Below are positions 62,193 through 64,000 of a stretch of DNA of 64,000 bases, piece by piece. Both the position numbers and the translations under genes were made by a program. How positions within the stretch are numbered: position 1 is the first letter of the stretch; each line of letters opens with the position of its first letter. The stretch is from Eledone cirrhosa (Eukaryota > Mollusca > Cephalopoda > Octopoda > Eledonidae). Under the pieces are notes generated by a model that saw only the letters and a program-made list of their open reading frames with translations, was not told the DNA's origin and ran no database searches. The stretch lies in the NCBI GenBank assembly GCA_964016885.1, contig OZ024742.1:14054622-14118621 (forward strand), given 5' to 3'.

Positions 62193-64000
62193 TTCTAACC
62201 CAAGAAGTGACCAGCTGACCTAGTCTAGCCTCAATGTGAGACTTCTAACCCTATAAGTGACACCCTGACCGAGTGTATACTGAATGTGAGACCTAACCCA
62301 AGAAGTAACCACCTGACCTAGTCTAGCCTCCAATGTGAGACCTAATCCTAGAAGTGACCACCTGACCTAGTCTAGCCTCAATGTGAGACCTAACCCTAGA
62401 AGTGACCACCTGACCTAGTCTAGCCTCAATGTGAGATCTTACTCTAGAAGTGACCACCTGACCTAGTCTAGCCTCAATGTGAAACCTAACCCTAGAAGTG
62501 ACCACCTGACCTAATCTAGTCTCAATGTGAGACTATCTAACCCAAGAAGTGACCAGCTGACCTAGTCTAGCCTCAATGTGAGACCTTGTAACCCTAGAAG
62601 TGACCACCTGACCTAGTCTAGCCTCAATGTGAGACCTAACTCTCGAAGTGAACACCTGACCTAGTCTAGCCTCAATGTGAGACCATCTAACCCTAGAAGT
62701 GACCACCTTACCTAGTCTAGTCTCATTGTGAGACCTAACCCTAGAAGTGACAACCTGACCTAGTGTAAACTGAATGTGAGACCTAACCCAAGAAGTGACC
62801 ACCTGACCTAGTCTAGCCTCAATGTGAGACGATCTAACCCAAGAAGTGACCACCTGAACTAGTGTAACCTCAATGAGACCTAACCCAAGAAGTGACCACC
62901 TGACCTAGTCTAGCCTCAATGTGAGACGATCTAACCCAAAAAGTGACCACCTGAACTAGTGTAACCTCAATGAGACCTAACCCTAGAAGTGACCACCTGA
63001 CCTTGTCTAGCCTCACTGTGAGACCATCTAACGCAAGGAGTGACCACCTGACCTAGTGTAACCTCAATGTGAGAACTTCTAACCCTAGAAGTGACCACTT
63101 ACCTAGTCTAACCTCAATGTGAGACCTAACCCTAGAAGTGACCACCAGACCTAGTCTAGCCTCAATGTGAGACCTTCTAACCCTAGAAGTGACCACCTTA
63201 CCTAGTCTAGTCTCAATGTGAGACCTAACCCTAGAAGTGACCACCTGACCTAGTCTAGCCTCAATGTGAGATCTTACTCTAGAAGTGACCACCTGACCTA
63301 GTCTAGCCTCAATGTGAGACCTAACCCTAGAAGTGACCACCTGACCTAGTCTAGCCTCAATGTGAGACCTAACCTTAGAAGTGACCACCTGACCTAATCT
63401 AGTCTCAATGTGAGACTATCTAACCCAAGAAGTGACCAGCTGACCTAGTCTAGCCTCAATGTGAGACCTTGTAACCCTAGAAGTGACCACCTGACCTAGT
63501 CTAGCCTCAATGTGAGACCTAACTCTCGAAGTGAACACCTGACCTAGTCTAGCCTCAATGTGAGACCATCTAACCCTAGAAGTGACCACCTGACCTAGTC
63601 TAACCTCAATGTGAGACCTCTAACCCTAGAAGTGACCAGCTGACCTTGTCTAGCCTCAATGTTTGACCTTCTATCCCTAGAAGTGACCACCTGACCGAGT
63701 CTAGCCTCAATGTGAGATAATCTAATGCAAGACGTGACCACCTGACCTAGTGTAACCTCAATGTGAGACCTAACCCTAGAAGTGACCAGCTGACCTAGTC
63801 TAGCCTCAATGTGAGACTTCTAACCCTAGAAGTGACAACCTGACCGAGTGTAAACTGAATGTGAGACCTAACCCAAGAAGTAACCACCTGACCTAGTCTA
63901 GCCTCCAATGTGAGACCTAATCCTAGAAGTGACCACCTGACCTAGTCTAGCCTCAATGTGAGACCTGACCTAGTCTAGACTCAATGTGTGACCTATCCCT
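62193..64000 (+). repeat. Higher-order repeat D, copy 2, cut by window end
   Basis: This repeats the first 1,808 bp of the 2,991-bp unit in the same order, up to the shortened unit at 63951-63978, and continues past the window. The AAAAAGTGACC change near 62938 is present in both copies, so it predates the duplication. I saw no differences in the parts compared. Confidence 0.87.
63951..63978 (+). repeat. Shortened 28-bp unit (example)
   Basis: The unit passes from GTGAGACCT directly to GACCTAGTCTAG, losing 20 bp between two ACCT tetranucleotides of the normal unit. The same form occurs at 9593-9620, 37824-37851, 45081-45108, 56401-56428 and 60960-60987. The 9.6-kb case has a different neighbourhood (GTCGCCTC before, GTTAGAC after), so it may be an independent event. 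The others share a neighbourhood and were probably copied with their HORs. Confidence 0.8.

Larger units (their letters stand above)
1..64000 (+). repeat. Satellite DNA array, 48-51 bp unit, whole window
   Basis: Every part of the window reads as head-to-tail copies of one unit in the same orientation. Each copy has the blocks CTCAATGTGAG, a linker ending in CTAACCC or TAACCC, CCTAGAAG, TGACCACCTGACCT and AGTCTAG. The commonest lengths are 48 bp (linker GACCTAACCC), 51 bp (three extra bases in the linker: TTC, ATC or a TATC form) and 50 bp (GACCTCTAACCC or GACTTCTAACCC). By base count the 48-bp form is 14 A, 15 C, 9 G and 10 T. I found no reverse-oriented copy, no inserted element and no stretch of other sequence. 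The array enters and leaves the window without an edge, so it is longer than 64 kb. Satellite identity is seen directly; the chromosomal location (centromere, pericentromere, subtelomere, sex or B chromosome) is not determinable here. I do not recognise the family. Confidence 0.98.

Noticed and set aside
1..64000. Many antisense open frames of 60-240 codons as protein-coding genes
   Set aside because: They are the same repeat frame read from internal GTG or TTG codons, and they end wherever a 50-, 35- or 28-bp unit occurs. They show no ATG start in context, no domain and no gene structure. The plus strand has stops in all three frames of the common unit.
1..64000. CRISPR array
   Set aside because: The sequence is periodic, but there are no unique spacers. 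The whole period is repeated with slight variation, and no cas-like gene is present.
1..64000. True telomere or interstitial telomere tract
   Set aside because: The telomere-like match is only about ten bases per unit. No run of consecutive TTAGGG or CCCTAA repeats was seen.
1..64000. CENP-B box
   Set aside because: The required TTCG and CGGG cores are absent from the common unit, and I saw no variant unit with both in the proper spacing.
1..64000. Coding tandem repeat such as a mucin, silk or surface protein exon
   Set aside because: Unit-length changes that shift the frame are frequent and are fixed within HORs, and there is no continuous frame beyond 240 codons in 64 kb.
1..64000. rRNA, tRNA or small RNA genes
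   Set aside because: No conserved box or cloverleaf was seen. The CTCA-ATG-TGAG inverted repeat in each unit has arms of only four bases and is too short to call an RNA structure.

Overview
The window is satellite DNA from end to end. All 64,000 bases are head-to-tail copies, in one orientation, of a unit about 48-51 bp long (roughly 1,300 copies, estimated from length). I see no gene, RNA gene, transposon, inversion, unique spacer or array edge. A homogeneous array of this size, arranged in nested higher-order repeats (HORs), points to eukaryotic heterochromatin: centromeric, pericentromeric, subtelomeric, or on a sex or B chromosome. I do not recognise the family and cannot name the species. 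The common unit is about 50% GC, C-rich on the given strand, and has no CpG.

The unit has recognisable blocks: CTCAATGTGAG, then a variable linker (GACCTAACCC, GACCTTCTAACCC, GACCATCTAACCC, GACTATCTAACCC and others), then CCTAGAAG, then TGACCACCTGACCT, then AGTCTAG. Linker length sets unit length at 48, 50 or 51 bp. Shortened units of 35 and 28 bp also occur. Variant units follow each other in a fixed order, and this order defines the HORs.

Layout, left to right. At 1-9495 there is a 3,207-bp HOR: two nearly identical copies and a rearranged third. At 9496-9985 there is a fragment of the same HOR. At 9986-14530 there is a mosaic of pieces found on both sides. At 14531-16780 there is a 1,116-bp tandem duplication. 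At 17091-19738 there is a 1,312-bp tandem duplication. From 18836 to about 37127 one HOR family repeats with shrinking spacing: 4,051, 3,661, 3,660, about 2,149, then about 1,236 bp. At 37128-40737 there is a degenerate relative of later sequence. At 40738-52057 there is an 11,320-bp super-unit, itself 7,639 plus 3,681 bp. It begins again at 52058 and runs to an irregular junction near 59150. At 59202-64000 there is a 2,991-bp HOR that runs off the window.

The minus strand has one reading frame kept open across many units, because 48 and 51 are multiples of three. It gives a 16- or 17-residue repeat (RLGQVVTSRVRSHIEA, or with RR). The longest stretch is 240 codons. I regard it as a by-product of the repeat length, not as genes: the starts are internal GTG or TTG codons, and 50-, 35- and 28-bp units break it everywhere.

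The most interesting signals are two motif sets iterated over a thousand times: a telomere-factor-like site (YTAGGGTTR on the minus strand), and an overlapping nuclear-receptor DR2-like site plus E-box. Also notable are the nested HOR architecture, with gains and losses in whole units, and one out-of-register junction carrying a small cluster of substitutions.
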